DNA of 64,000 nucleotides from Fagopyrum homotropicum (taxonomy: Eukaryota > Streptophyta > Magnoliopsida > Caryophyllales > Polygonaceae), in the NCBI GenBank assembly GCA_033239125.1, contig BSWB01000004.1, positions 59,581,501 through 59,645,500 on the forward strand. Direction: 5' to 3'. A program made the position numbers and the translations under genes. A model generated the notes under the pieces. It had not been told where the DNA came from, did not search any database, and saw only the letters and a program-made list of their open reading frames with translations. This document shows positions 12,085-23,203 of the stretch, one piece after another. The stretch's first letter is position 1. Every line of letters begins with the position of its first letter.

Positions 12085-12344
12085 AGTGCAAAGGAAATAT
12101 GGGACAAGTTAATAGTTACGTACGAAGGAACAAATCAAGTCAAGGAAACAATGATAAGCATCTTCCTTAGGCAATATGAACTGTTCAAGATGACTTCAAA
12201 CGAGATGGTCAAAGAGTGCAAAGGAAATATGGGACAAGTTAATAGTTACGTACGAAGGAACAAGTCAAGTCAAGGAAACAAAGATAAGCATCTTCCTCAG
12301 ACAATATGAACTATTCAAGATGACTTCAAACGAGATGGTCAAAG
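12085..12344 (+). repeat. 130-bp tandem duplication in Copia A gag
   Basis: Units 12085-12214 and 12215-12344 are nearly identical, with a handful of substitutions (for example aacaaatc versus aacaagtc). Because 130 is not a multiple of three, the second unit is read in a shifted frame and destroys the gag. Confidence 0.93.
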
Positions 12345-12983
12345 AGATGTTCACACGATTCATTGAGATCGTGAACAATTTTGATTCACTTGGAAAGGTC
12401 ATCACAAATAAATAAAAAGTATGGAAAGTATTGAGAAGATTGCCTAAAGCTAAGTGGGGACCAAAAGTGACCGCCGTTGAAGAAGCTCAAAATCTCACAA
12501 TATTACCTCTCGACGACCAACACGGAAAGTTAATAACCCATGAAATGGTTTTTGGTGAAGAAGATGGAGAACAACCATGAAACACAAAGAATATTGCTCT
12601 AAGAAGGATAACATTCCATCGTATGATGAAGAGAATGATGATGATGATGAGGAAGATCAATTCCCCTTGATTTCAAGTGGTCATGCAAGAATTCTTCAAA
12701 TGAAGAAGCAATTCACAAACAAAGAATATCCACGATCATCAAGACACAAAGGTAAGTTTTCTATCCCTAATAAGAAAACTAAAGTATTGACTTGTTTTGA
12801 ATGTGGTGAAGTAGATTATCTTATAAAGGATTGCCCACAAAAGAAGAGGAACAACTTTAGGAAGAATGATCGAAAGAAGAAGGCTATGGCTGCATCGTGG
12901 AGTGACTCAAATTCAACAAATGAGTCAGACGACGAAAATGATCAAGCAAACTTAAGTTTGATGGCCGATCAAGAAGAGGATTG

Positions 12984-12996
12984 AAACCTCTATGTT
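12984..12996 (+). repeat. LINE target-site duplication, left copy
   Basis: AAACCTCTATGTT, identical to 18005-18017. It abuts the poly-T that marks the LINE's 3' tail. Confidence 0.92.
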
Positions 12997-13114
12997 TTTT
13001 TTGAAAATTTAATTGTATTGAGAAAAAGGATATACATAAGAGTTTACATAATCAAGATCAAAGTTCCAGGGAGATAAGAAGCAAGAGAGGTAAGAGTAGG
13101 GGGAACAAGAGAGC

Positions 13115-13566
13115 TTAGACAAGCTGAAGGTTTAACAGACTCGCAGTTTGAAGAGTTGAGGACGACCTATCCTTCCAGTTATACTCGAAGTGGAGCTTGA
13201 TGGATTTGATGATATCAACGGCACAATCCACAACTCTAGTGAAGGTGTTATTGTACAAGATATTGTTCCTATCAATACAGACGTGGTAAATGAAAGAAGT
13301 GATGGAAGCAATTCTAATACTATCCAGCTGGTTAGGCTTATGGTGAGTCCAAGAATCAAGCCAAGTCCAGATGTTGCTAAGGTATGGGGCTGGGTAAGGG
13401 ATCTTGGTCAAGCAGGATAAAATATCAAGAACAAGAGAGCCATAGTTGTAGAAGGACCAAAGGTGGTCATCATTCTCAGCCGAACTGTTGCATAACTTGC
13501 ATGTGTCATTGTCAATCATGTTCCAATCCTTAACTTTTGCAAGAGTGGGAAGGCTGCTAAGAGCAG
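13115..13566 (-). pseudogene. LINE C terminus with zf-RVT-like zinc-binding domain
   Basis: The frame reads KVKDWNMIDNDTCKLCNSSAE and then ENDDHLWSFYNYG, matching the C-x2-C...H-type zf-RVT domain at the C terminus of plant L1 RT proteins. A helical tail (LDSIRIASITSFIYHVCIDR) and the stop at 13115-13117 follow. It is in a different frame from the RT, so at least one indel lies near 13520-13570. Confidence 0.82.
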
Positions 13567-15432
13567 CTAACCAGGAGATGTAGCAACACCTAGGAATATT
13601 GGACCTGAGTCAAATGGCCTTGAAGGGATTGGGAAGCACTTAAGAGATTTCAGGTTTGAGGACGGCGGATGCTTTTTTCTGAGAGAATGTACCATTAGGG
13701 TTGGACAGAGCATCACTACTCCGGCTTTTAGAGGGAGGATGGGGATCTCGTCCTTGATTTTGAGCAAGCTTTTCCAAAAGAAGCTATGGTGGGGCTTGGG
13801 GCTGCATCTCCAAATACTTCTACTTCCCTTAATTAGGTGACGATCAGTCCATAAGGACCAAATGTTACTGCCTCCCCTATCGATGTCATAGATAAGCCGA
13901 ACAAGGGCAACCTTATTCCTCGTAGTAAGGTCAGGGAAACCAAGTCCACCTTTAGCTTTAGGAATACATATCGAAGGCCATGCAACCAAAGCTCGGTTGC
14001 TATTCTCAACTCCCGACCAGAAGTAGGAATAGATGAGGCCATTGATCGTGCTAATAACCTTAGCTGGAAGCAAGAACATGAAGCTTTAATAGTGACTAAT
14101 AGAGAAGAGAATGGATTTGACAAGTTGAGCTCTTCCAGCATAAGAAAGGCACTTAGCACTCCAGGATTGAATTCTTTTGGTGACCTTGTGGATCAAAGGA
14201 AGATAGTCACAAATCACTAGCCTCCTGCTCCCAATGGGCACGCCAAGGTAGAGAAAAGGAAGAGATCCAATGGTCATGCCAGTGAGATTAACCGCCCTAT
14301 CTTGCTTAGTTTCACTCATCCCACTGGTGAAAAGGTGAGATTTGGCAGGGTTGATCATGAGCCCAAAGACATCACCAAAACGGTCAAGTGTATCTTTTAG
14401 AATCTTGATGGATGGAAGATTGCCTCTACAAAGTAGTAAAAGGTCGTCGGCGAAGGTGAGATGAGTGATGATGGGAGAGGAGCACTTGAGGTGATAGTTA
14501 AAATCTAGTTTTCAGTTACTCGTCAGAATCATCATGGAAAGGAATTCCATAACAATAACGAAGAGAGGGGGAGAGAGTGGGCAACCTTGACGCAATCCAC
14601 GACGACCCAAAAAGTGACCACGAAGGGAAGCATTAATATTGACACAGTACGTGGCAGTTGAAATGCATTCTCTGATGACCCTAATGAAGTGCACCGGAAA
14701 GCCTATTTTATGTAGACAATGAAGGATGAACTCGTGGTTTACAGTGTCAAAAGCTTTCGATATGTCAACCTTTATATCAGCCCCAGGGGATATATGCTTT
14801 CTTCAATATTTGTTGAACATCTCTTGGCAAATAAGCACGTTATGCTTGATAGAACGGTTGGATACAAAAGCACTTTGATTGAAGCTGATAATACTTGGCA
14901 GAATAGCATTGATGCGCGTCGATAGGATCTTTGAGATGGTCTTGTAGATAGTATTACACCAAGATATGGGCCTGTAATCAGAGGGAGCAAGAGGACACTC
15001 ATGTTTAGCAATAAGAGAGATAGATGCATGATTGACCTGCTTCAGGAGCCTTCCATGGGTAAAAAAGTCCTGGATTGCTTCAGTGAAGTCTTTATGCGTG
15101 GTATCCCAAGAAGATTTGAAGAAGAGAGAACTATAGCCATTCGGCCCCGGTGCCTTGTTTTCCCCAATGCTAAAAAGAGCCTTCTTGATCTCATCTGGAG
15201 TCACCATCTTGCCCAGAGTAGCAACGTCGACCTGGTTAAAGGTAGGGAGTTCGATATCTGGGAAAGGAGGAGGGTAGGTTGGGTCGGGGGATTAAGGACA
15301 TGCCTAAAGTGACTAACACAGGTGGAATCGATGGTGTCCGGATCATTCGAGATAGTCCTATTATTGGTGCGAATGGCATTGATACTATTGGCACACCTAC
15401 GAGTTTTGATACCCCGAAAGAGGAAGGAAGAG
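13567..15432 (-). pseudogene. LINE reverse transcriptase, four in-frame stops
   Basis: The RT would carry out target-primed reverse transcription. The N-terminal part GIKTRRCANSINAIRTNN lies at about 15300-15430 in another frame. After a shift near 15250 come TPDEIKKALFSIGENKAPG, PLAPSDYRPISWCNTIYK, ADIKVDISKAFDTVNHEF (motif A), RRGLRQGCPLSPPLFVIVM (motif B) and HLTFADDLLLLCRG (motif C, catalytic FADD intact). SLPFLYLGVPIGSRR and the thumb follow. In-frame stops end segments at 14803, 14512, 14086 and 13567. The palm motifs themselves are conserved. Confidence 0.9.
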
Positions 15433-16669
15433 TGAAGAACCGGTAGGTGAAATAAAAAGGTTAAAAGATACTCTAGAAGGGGGGTTGAATAGAGTATGGG
15501 AACTTTTCGCAAGCCCGATCTAAAGGCCTTGAAACTCCTTTCAAGGGCCTTGATATCGATCTGAGCCCTTTGTGAAACTTTGATTTCAATGCCGTTAAAA
15601 CCACTTTCAAGGACCTTGACTTCGTGCTCCTACAAATCAAAGTTAGTCACAATAGCGAGATATAGTGTGGAATGTAAAAGATCGACACGAGGATATCTTT
15701 ACGAAGTTCGGCTCTAAATAGCCTACTCTTCGTCCCAAGGTATAGCCTTAGGATCTAACTATCTATTATCAGCTTCAAAGAGTCCTAGATACAAACTAGA
15801 AGAAATCCCCTTCTGTCACTGTAGCCAATGCTACGATCTAGCTCCAACTCTTTACCTAGCTATAATAGCCTAGTTACTTCGCAGTGTAACACACACTCTA
15901 GTATAACACTATTTAGATCTTCCAATGGAGCTCTTGTGTTCTATCTCTCTCTAAGGGATAAAGCTTTTTAGAAAAAGAGAGAAAGAAAAACAATGAATCA
16001 AATGAAGATGTTTGGGTTGCTTGAAGACGTAAAGATGTTTCCGTGTAAGCTGCTTTACCTCCTTCTTCAATCACCATCTTCATTTATACTCTTCTATGGA
16101 GAGGTCTTCTAGCCGTTGGAAAGATGACCATTTGAAGATGAATCTTCTTCTCCATGAAGATCGCTTCCTGTTTTGAGATGAGGTAGACATTATAGATTTT
16201 CATCTCCTAAGAACACGTTGATTCCTCAACTCTTTAATCTTCTCGTTTTCTATTGAACCGAATGAGAAGAAATCTTGATGCTTTTCGGTTTTAGAAAATC
16301 TTCTGAAAAGATCTTCTAATATTCGGTTGAAAAAGATCTTCATTGAAATCTTTCTGTTGAGCAAATTGTTCCTAGAAAATCTTCTTTGTAATTCGAATCC
16401 TTGTTTTGTGCAACTATATTTCTTCAAGGCCTTTGAGATTGTCCCTTTGTATAACACTATCTTCCTTGTGTCCTTGAATAATACTTCAAGGCCCTTGAAT
16501 TTCATATCAAGGCCTTTGAAATCTTCGATAAGTCCTGCACTGAATTCAAACCAACCAAGCATCTCGAGAATATAATCAATACATTGTTAGTGTATCAAAC
16601 TACTACATTTGTGTTAAAATCTTCCATCATCAACACCTGTAAAACATTATAACCAAGGTGGAGTTTTCA
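15433..16669 (-). repeat. 3' LTR of a second copia (Copia B) inside the LINE
   Basis: The 1237-bp LTR belongs to the same family as the Copia A LTR, but in opposite orientation. In the plus direction it begins TGAAGAACCGG and ends GGAGTTTTCA. A polypurine tract abuts it on the right, so it is the 3' LTR of a minus-strand element. The left flank is aagag; no matching duplication appears on the right, so this is not a clean solo LTR. Confidence 0.78.
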
Positions 16670-16735
16670 ATCTCCCCCTTGATGGAAGACAACACAAATG
16701 TTTTATCATACCTGCATTTGTTAGTTTAGCACTAG
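16670..16735 (-). other. Copia B 3' internal remnant with polypurine tract
   Basis: On the minus strand the sequence ATCAAGGGGGAGAT directly precedes the LTR, a typical copia polypurine tract for plus-strand priming. Only about 65 bp of internal sequence remains before LINE coding sequence resumes. The rest of Copia B, and LINE sequence between LLHTI and SSFLFRGIKT (I estimate some 50-60 codons), have been deleted together. Confidence 0.7.
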
Positions 16736-17345
16736 ATTGTATGGAGGAGCCTTCGTTGATCTTGGATATTCAAATGAAGCTCTTCAGGTTTGACACTAGG
16801 GAATTTTTGGAGGATCGGCTTTAGGAGTTTGAGCTTTCTTGTTAGCTTATACATAGAGTTACCAACGACCACAGTCTCCCACGCTTTCTGCACACACTTA
16901 TGGTAATCCTCATGGTTGATCCAAGCATTATTAAATCTGAATGGAACAGTGTGCTTGGTATCAACCGTCTCGGTGAAAAGAAGGCCCGGAGAGTGATCCG
17001 ACACATCAACAGGGTCAAAGTGAGCTTTGGATTGAGGGAAAGAGGTGTGCTAAGCAGAGTTGGTGACAATTCGATCAAGTTTACTCCATATGCGTGAACC
17101 AACTTGTTTGTTATTCCATGTGAATTTGCAACCAGAATAGGGATGGTCCGAGAGTAGATTTTGCTCAAAGCAAGTAGCAATTTTGTTAGAGGTCTACGAG
17201 ATATTTGGAAGGTTGTTAGAGGTCTTTTCGTCAAGGGAGAGAGTGATGTTAAAGTCTTCAAGCAAGGCCCAAGGGTTATTAGGGTTGAGCAGCCTTAACG
17301 TAGATATAGTAGACCAGAGATCAGGTCGATCATCCGACGAGTTAT
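16736..17345 (-). pseudogene. LINE endonuclease C-terminal part and linker
   Basis: The segment reads NNPWALLEDFNITLSLDEKT, then CKFTWNNKQVGSRIWSKLDR, then VDVSDHSPGLLFTE. These are the C-terminal motifs of the apurinic-type endonuclease (DFN, W..LDR, SDHSP). The linker FRFNNAWINHEDYHKCVQK and KLTRKLKLLKPILQKF leads to the RT. The N-terminal half of the nuclease, with its first catalytic residues, is absent; the join to upstream sequence is near 17340. Some stops are present. Confidence 0.78.
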
Positions 17346-18004
17346 GAGCATCATGAGGGGATCACCCATGCTATACACCTCGGGAGTTGAAACACTGCCT
17401 AGAGGAGATGGAAGGTTTGTCTTAATGGCATCATGGGGAATCAATGGATCCGTTTCCGTTACCTGGATAGTGCTACCGTCGGAGGGGGCAGGACCAATCG
17501 GCATGGAAGGTTCCAGACTTGGATCGATAGTGGCAAGCTGGTTTATCGAACCTGACAAAGCATCCACAGGTGGGGGACAAACCTCCAAGGATACATCTCT
17601 GGTGAAGGTGCAGGTTGGTAAAGAGTGTGTTGGTTTCATTGACGCATGGCTTAGTGGTAGGAATATGGTCAGACGACAAGGCTAGTAGAGGAAGTGGTTT
17701 TGGGTTTAGCCTTCGGTTGTTAGAGCGAGTTAGCTCGTCAGAGATAGGCTCAATTGGGCTTTCTGATGAGGTAGGGGAGGGTGAGGTAGGGACGTTTTTA
17801 GGTGCGGTATTGTGGGTTTGGGATGGACATTGCAACTTTGAAAGTTTGATGGTGAGACGACGGGACCTCCTTGATCCAACCATGGGGTGGACGAAGCAGC
17901 GAGTGGGCGGGGCGCGGCCTGGCGGCCGCACTGGGGTGGTACAAGCTGGGCTTACTCTAGAATGGAAGAGAGAGAAGAGAGCGTTGAGGTTTCTCTTCTG
18001 TCCT
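17346..18004 (-). pseudogene. LINE 5' region, ORF1 remnant
   Basis: A minus-strand frame from the ATG at about 17883 (MVGSRRSRRLTIKLSKLQC) is rich in Ser, Pro and basic residues. I recognise no RRM, DUF4283 or zinc knuckle, so it is at best the start or linker of ORF1. It runs straight to endonuclease C-terminal sequence, which implies an internal deletion. Plus-strand open frames at 17344-18019 are antisense shadows. Confidence 0.5.
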
Positions 18005-18017
18005 AAACCTCTATGTT
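18005..18017 (+). repeat. LINE target-site duplication, right copy
   Basis: AAACCTCTATGTT, identical to 12984-12996, marks the LINE 5' end on the minus strand. Confidence 0.92.
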
Positions 18018-18763
18018 GATGGCGTGGTAAGTACCATTGTGTCACAATCCCATCTAGAACTTACACAATTCTAGAAAGATATCATCATATGTGATAAAGA
18101 ACATATGGTATAGATAAGTGCCTTAAGAGAAAAGCTTATCAAACAAGAGAAACGATTAAGTGAATTGTCTTTGAAAGTTGAAAATATCATCACTGAAAAG
18201 TTAGACCTTGATGACATTATCAAGGCGTTGGAATCGAAAAATGCAATTCTTAAGGTGAATCTCTCTTCTCTAAATCAACGTCAATAAGATTATATTAATC
18301 TAGAGAAAGAGAAGATTTATCTAACTATAACGTGTAGAGACGAGAGGGCTGCACTTATTCAATTCACTCGTTCAAAAGCTAATCTCGAAAGAATGATGAG
18401 TGAACAACAATCATCTCTTAACAAGAGTGGTATTGGTTATCACTTCAATTTTCCAAGAAAAACAACTACAAATTTTTGTTAAAACCAAAGGAAGTTCACA
18501 TATGCCCACATGTTTCTATTGTTGTAAAAAGGGACATGTAAAATCAACTTGCCCGTATAGAATAAATGATCCCTACATCATTAGGAACACTTATCCTCTA
18601 TATATAAGGAATCAAGTTAAGCAAATCAGGATTTCTAAAGGTACTAGACCACCAAACATGATTGAACCTTAATATGGACCAAAATATGCCATTTTGTCCA
18701 CCCGGAAAGGTTGAAGTTTTTTGTTTTACAAGATTGCACCAAGTTTAAAGAGAATAAATATAG
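18018..18763 (+). pseudogene. Copia A gag C terminus with second zinc knuckle
   Basis: The copia frame resumes exactly after the LINE duplication. It gives a coiled-coil-like stretch (EKRLSELSLKVENIITEKLD, NLEKEKIYLTI) with TAG and TAA interruptions. At about 18507-18545 it gives the knuckle CFYCCKKGHVKSTC (CX2CX4HX4C). The tail (IRISKGTRPPNMIEP) is the usual lead-in to copia protease. The next insertion follows at 18769. Confidence 0.78.
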
Positions 18764-18768
18764 ATTAG

Positions 18769-20532
18769 TGTTCGCTCTAAATGGTGTGTGCAAGCTTTAA
18801 ATTTATATCCCAAGAAATATGCTTAAAACAACGATGCGAACCCGCAGTGTACGGATCAATTATAGTAAAAAGAAGAATTACGGGGCGTCGATCTCAGGGA
18901 CTTAGGTGAAACAAAGCAAGTATAGGTTGCCAATGCAACTAATAACCACAAAAGCGATTAAAGCAATCAAAAGATGATAATAAGGTCAAATAAGGGGAAT
19001 ATGCAAATTCTAGGGATTAAAGCAGCTAGTTATGGTTCCAACTCAAGATCTCAAGATAAGCGGACAAAGCTGGGATTTTGCAAAGGGACGGTGTTTCTAA
19101 AGTGGAATAGATTACCGGGTAAGTCTCACTGCTCGCAAACCCAACCCAAAGCTCCAATTACCGGGTAAGTCTCAAGGTACTAAGGAAAGGAATTATAACC
19201 TCAAACCAACACACCAACTAAGGGAATAGAATCAACCTTTACCGGGTAAGTCTCAGGCTAACTCACAAAGATGGGATGAAGGCACACTCAAACCCCAATA
19301 AAGGATAAACCTTTATTACCTACACTTATGATCATGGGTAAACAAACAAAGGAATCACCGGGTAAGTCTCATCCTAGGCTTGCATTGAACTAGGAAAGGT
19401 GTAATAAGAATAGGATTTGGCAAACTCTAACACTTAACTCTCAGTTTCGGATCAGGAAGGTCACCTCGGTCAGTCAAGTTCCACCCCGGCCGAGATGTTC
19501 ATCGACTGAACGAGATGTTCTAGGGTTAAGGTTAAAGACTCGAGCTTTCAGGGTCCTACTCGGATTAAGATTATTCTATCATCGTTTTTCCCACAACCTT
19601 TCAGCCAATCTCCCTACAATCGCACAAGGAAATTAGTCAATCATCATCATGATAGCAATAATAAAAAATGTGGGAAGGTAATGAATATTTGAACACAAAA
19701 ACCTTAAGAACAAGACTTCAATAACTGAATCAAATATCAAAAAAATCAGCGTTCCTTGGATCACAAATCCAACAAGACAATAAAACCAAAGGAAACTAAG
19801 AAAATCTTACAAATCCCTCAAAGGCTATCTCAAAGCAATCAACTTCCTTCCTTCAATCTTCAAACTTCCTTCAAACTTCCAAAAATTCTTCCTAACTGCA
19901 GCTTCTTCAATGATCCAAAGATGGTAAAAAGGATGGCTGAATTGTGGAAAATCCAACCCTTTATATAGGAGAATTATCTTCCAAAGATAATAATATCTTA
20001 AAAAGATAATTTCATATAAAAATATATTATATCTCTAAAATAGATCTCCCAAATATATGATCTTCCTTCCAGAAATCCAGCCCAAAAATATAAGATATCT
20101 TCCTTCCAAAAATAAAAGATCTCACCCAAATAAAATATATCTCGCCGGTGCCAGGGTGTTCGCCTCGGTCGGGACGCTCCTCAAGATCACCTTGGTCGAG
20201 GTAATATTGTAGCTGACCGAGGTGAATCTCAGCTGAGTGTGAAATCTCTCAAATCTAGTCCAAAGCAAATCTTCTTCATTAATTCCTTGCTCCTTGAGTT
20301 CTCTTTTAAGCTCCAGAATGTAGCTCCTATGACTCAATTTCTCCTTAGCTCCATTTCGATCCAAAACGTGCTATTTTACCTACAATTACAACGAAACTTG
20401 GTGTAGACCTCGATTCCCGTAAAGGTAGATGCAACGACAATATAATCACATGATATACATCCATACATGCAGATTATTGAAGATAAATCGTCTAAACAAG
20501 TCCCAAAATATAGACTATAATACATGCTATCA
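18769..20532 (-). repeat. 3' LTR of the deleted Athila copy (1764 bp)
   Basis: It aligns by eye with the reverse complement of the G1 5' LTR (28601-30351) over its whole length. It carries reverse-complement copies of the GAGACTTACCCGGT repeat near 19117, 19158, 19240 and 19357. CCTCGGTC/GACCGAGG motifs lie at 20150-20225, upstream of the TATA region. The adjacent polypurine-type sequence AAATACCCCATACTTGTCCC lies at 20533-20552. Confidence 0.88.
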
Positions 20533-21960
20533 AAATACCCCATACTTGTCCCTTGCTTGTCCCCAAGCAAGTCCCAAATCTTAAGTACAACATAGAATGG
20601 ATTATAAGTCATAAAGATCAATGAAAAGTGTTTCAAAACATTTTTGGTGGTGTGCTCTAGTCATAGATCACTCTAAGAGAATGCTTCATGGTAATTAAAA
20701 TCAAAATATGATCAAAACATTTTATAAATATAAGAAAGTTGTTCATCTTTGCATAAAATCATAAAATGCATAATAAATCATGATTATCGAAATTAATCAT
20801 GTATAATCTAGTTTAAACCACCAAGTTAATCAACAAGCACGAGGTCTCAAGGGTTTTTCAAGAGAAGGTCAAGAAACGTGTGAGGGTGGGATGTATATAG
20901 GGAATGTGGTGCTAGAATCCGGGAAAAGGATCTTACTTTACTTCATTTGCTTTGAACTTCAACATCTTCCACCAATAAGCTTTGCTTATTTACTTTTTAC
21001 TTTTTGGGATGCATCGACAAAGGTGCACAATAACCGAAGCCTAGGAAATCAGCAATCATCAATTTCTCGAGATGCCTCAAACCCTTGATGCACATACCAT
21101 GACCCGTTAGGAATATCTCTCAATCCGACTTTGGCAAGACACAAACACCCGGCTATGTGAATGGTGCCGAGTTACTCATCATCATGATTGACTTCCCCAA
21201 ACCTATTTGTTTCTTTCTAAACTTTCAGCCAACATCTCAACTTTTCTTTCACTTGCTTTTCACTTGCTTGCTTCCAAATTCCCGGATAGGTAAAGGGAGG
21301 AAAATATATAAATGAGGGGATAAGCATGATCAAGAAGAAGAAGAGAAGAGAATGAATTGCCTTAATCATCCCAAGAAGAAAGTGATAGAACTGATCATGT
21401 GGTGTCAACCTTCAAATTCAACATAATTTGGATAAAAACAAAGTATTAAACATGCCAAAATTTCAAACAAAGCATTTAGCAATTTAAACATATCATAAAA
21501 CGTTTCAAACATATAAAGATTTCAAAATCAATCTGCAAACAAAATCATCAGTGAGGTCATTTCCAGAAAAGGAGCAAAAAAATCGTTTCGAAAACTCTTT
21601 CAGTTAAACCGCCTCGGTCGAGGTGTTCTAAATCAACCGAGGTACTTGACCTCGTTTGGCAAGAATCATCCCGGTCAAGGTCATAAATTTTTTTTTCTTA
21701 ACTAGTTTTTGACGTTTTTCTCAATCAAATAATCTGTATGCATGCATGTAGTTTCAAATAAGCACATAGAGCATAAGAAAGATCATAAATAACAAGTCAT
21801 ACAACTCATACAAATAATGTCAAGTAAGATACATTCAAATACCCCATAATTGGGACACATTGTCCCAATGGGTCAAAATAAGTCTAAAAACAAAATACTT
21901 ACCGGACATAAGCTGAGCTGCATAATAAATAAAGAAAAGAAATCCCTGCAAGCTCTAATC
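20533..21960 (-). other. 3' untranslated region of the deleted Athila copy
   Basis: It is homologous to the 3' UTRs of G1 and G2. It contains the conserved block around 21010-21210 (CATAGCCGGGTGTTTG in minus orientation), a GGGACA/TGTCCC hairpin near 21850, and one cluster of the family palindromic motif at 21608-21690. It has no credible coding. Confidence 0.75.
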
Positions 21961-22127
21961 CTAAGCTGCTGGTGGTGGTGGTAGATACGGGACGAAGGGA
22001 TACTGAGATGGGTCAAATGGATAACCCATGGTATGCTGGAACTGTATCTCCATCATCCGGCGCTGGTAGTGCTGACTCTCCCTCATCTCCATCATCTCTA
22101 AGGACAAGGCGTCGTAAGAGTCAATCA
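21961..22127 (-). pseudogene. C-terminal tail of the ATHILA ORF-1-like third ORF
   Basis: The minus-strand frame reads IDSYDALSLEMMEMRESQHY and then YPFDPSQYPFVPYLPPPPAA before the stop at 21961-21963. It matches the tails of the G1 and G2 third ORFs. It joins LTR sequence directly at 22124-22127, where the bases ATCA could belong to either side. That points to a microhomology-mediated deletion. Confidence 0.82.
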
Positions 22128-23203
22128 GGAAGGTCACCTCGGTTAGTCAAGTTCCACCCCGGCCGAGATGTTCATCGACTGAACGAGATGTTCTAGGGTT
22201 AAGGTTAAAGACTCGAGCTTTCAGGGTCCTACTGGGATTAAGATTATTCTATCATCGTCTTTCCCACAACCTTTCAGCCAATCACCCTAGAATCACACAA
22301 GCAAATTAGCCACTCGTCATCATGATAGCAATAATAAAAAATATGGCAAGGTAATGAATATTTGAACACAAAAACCGTAAGAACAAGGCTTTAATAACAG
22401 AATCAAATATCAAACAAATCAGCGTTCTTTGGATCACAAATCCAACAAGACAATAAAACCAAAGGGAATCTAAGAAAATCTTACAAATCCCTCAAAGGCT
22501 ATCTCAAAGCTATCAACTTCCTTCCTTCAATCTTCAAACTTCCTTCAAACTTCCAAAAATTCTTCCTAACTACAGCTTCTTCAATGATCCAAAGATGGTA
22601 AAAAGGATGGCTATATTGTGGAAAATCTAACCCTTTATATAGGAGAATTATCTTCCAAAGATAATAATATCTTAAAAAGATAATTTCCTATAAAAATATA
22701 TTATATCTCTAAAATAGATCTCCCAAATATATGATCTTCCTTCCAGAAATCCAGCCAAAAAATATAAGATATCTTCCTTCCAAAAATAAAAGATCTCAGC
22801 CAAATAAAATATATCTCGCCGGCGAGGGTGTTTGCCTCGGTCGGGACGCTCCTCAAGATCACCTTGGTCGAGGTGATACTGTAGCTGACCGAGGTGAATC
22901 TCAGCTGAGTGTGAAATCTCTCAAATCTGGTCCAAAGCAAATCTTCTTCATTAATTCCTTGCTCTCTGAGTTCTCTTTTAAGCTCCAGAATGTAGCTCCT
23001 ATGACTCCTTTGTTCCTTAGCTCCATTTCGATCCAAAACGTGCCATTTTACCTACAATTACAACGAAACTTGGTGTAGACCTCGATTCCCGTAAAGGTAG
23101 ATGAAACGACAATATAATCACATGATATACATCCATACATGCAGATTATTGAAGATAAAACGTCTAATAAGTCCCAAAATATAGACTATAATACATGCTA
23201 TGA
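22124..23203 (-). repeat. Partial 5' LTR of the deleted Athila copy
   Basis: It corresponds to the part of 18769-20532 from about 19452 rightwards, with a few percent substitutions. The U5-side third of the LTR and the primer-binding site are missing. Confidence 0.87.

Larger units (their letters stand above)
11770..12996 (+). pseudogene. Copia A gag, N-terminal and first zinc knuckle, broken
   Basis: The start is the ATG at 11770 (MNSIGDGGFAQGRSTSRPP), followed by LFCGNNFSHWRATMRMLI, the usual copia gag opening. A TAG at 11887-11889 interrupts the frame just before DMELWSIIQTG. The UBN2-type body follows (KSAKEIWDKLIVTYEGTNQV). A 130-bp tandem duplication then breaks the frame, and a TAA lies near 12413. 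The open segment 12577-12984 carries an acidic stretch and the zinc knuckle CFECGEVDYLIKDC, in which the usual GH histidine is replaced. The LINE is inserted directly after MADQEED. Confidence 0.82.
12997..18004 (-). mobile_element. L1-type LINE retrotransposon with 13-bp target-site duplication
   Basis: On the minus strand the element runs from 18004 to an A-tail seen as a T run at 12995-13002. The 13-bp sequence AAACCTCTATGTT occurs at 12984-12996 and again at 18005-18017, a perfect target-site duplication. The interrupted copia gag is in frame across it. The order of coding remains is an N-terminal basic/Ser-Pro-rich segment, endonuclease C terminus, RT and zf-RVT-like C terminus. That is the plant L1 plan. 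The LINE later received part of another copia LTR element. Confidence 0.92.
18769..23203 (-). mobile_element. Internally deleted Athila-type element (G1 family), TSD attag
   Basis: The element has a complete 3' LTR on the left, 3' UTR, only the last 55 or so codons of the third ORF, and a partial 5' LTR on the right. ATTAG occurs at 18764-18768 and 23204-23208, and the copia protease frame is restored across it. The outer ends are TGTTCGCTC and GCTATGA; the last should be GCTATCA, so one end base has mutated. Gag, pol, primer-binding site and about 680 bp of the 5' LTR are missing, so it cannot be primed as it stands. Confidence 0.88.

Noticed and set aside
15433..16669. Interpretation as a clean solo LTR
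   Set aside because: A polypurine tract and about 65 bp of internal sequence remain on one side, and no target duplication flanks it.
17344..18019. Plus-strand open frames within the LINE
   Set aside because: They are antisense shadows of the LINE 5' region and show no protein family features.
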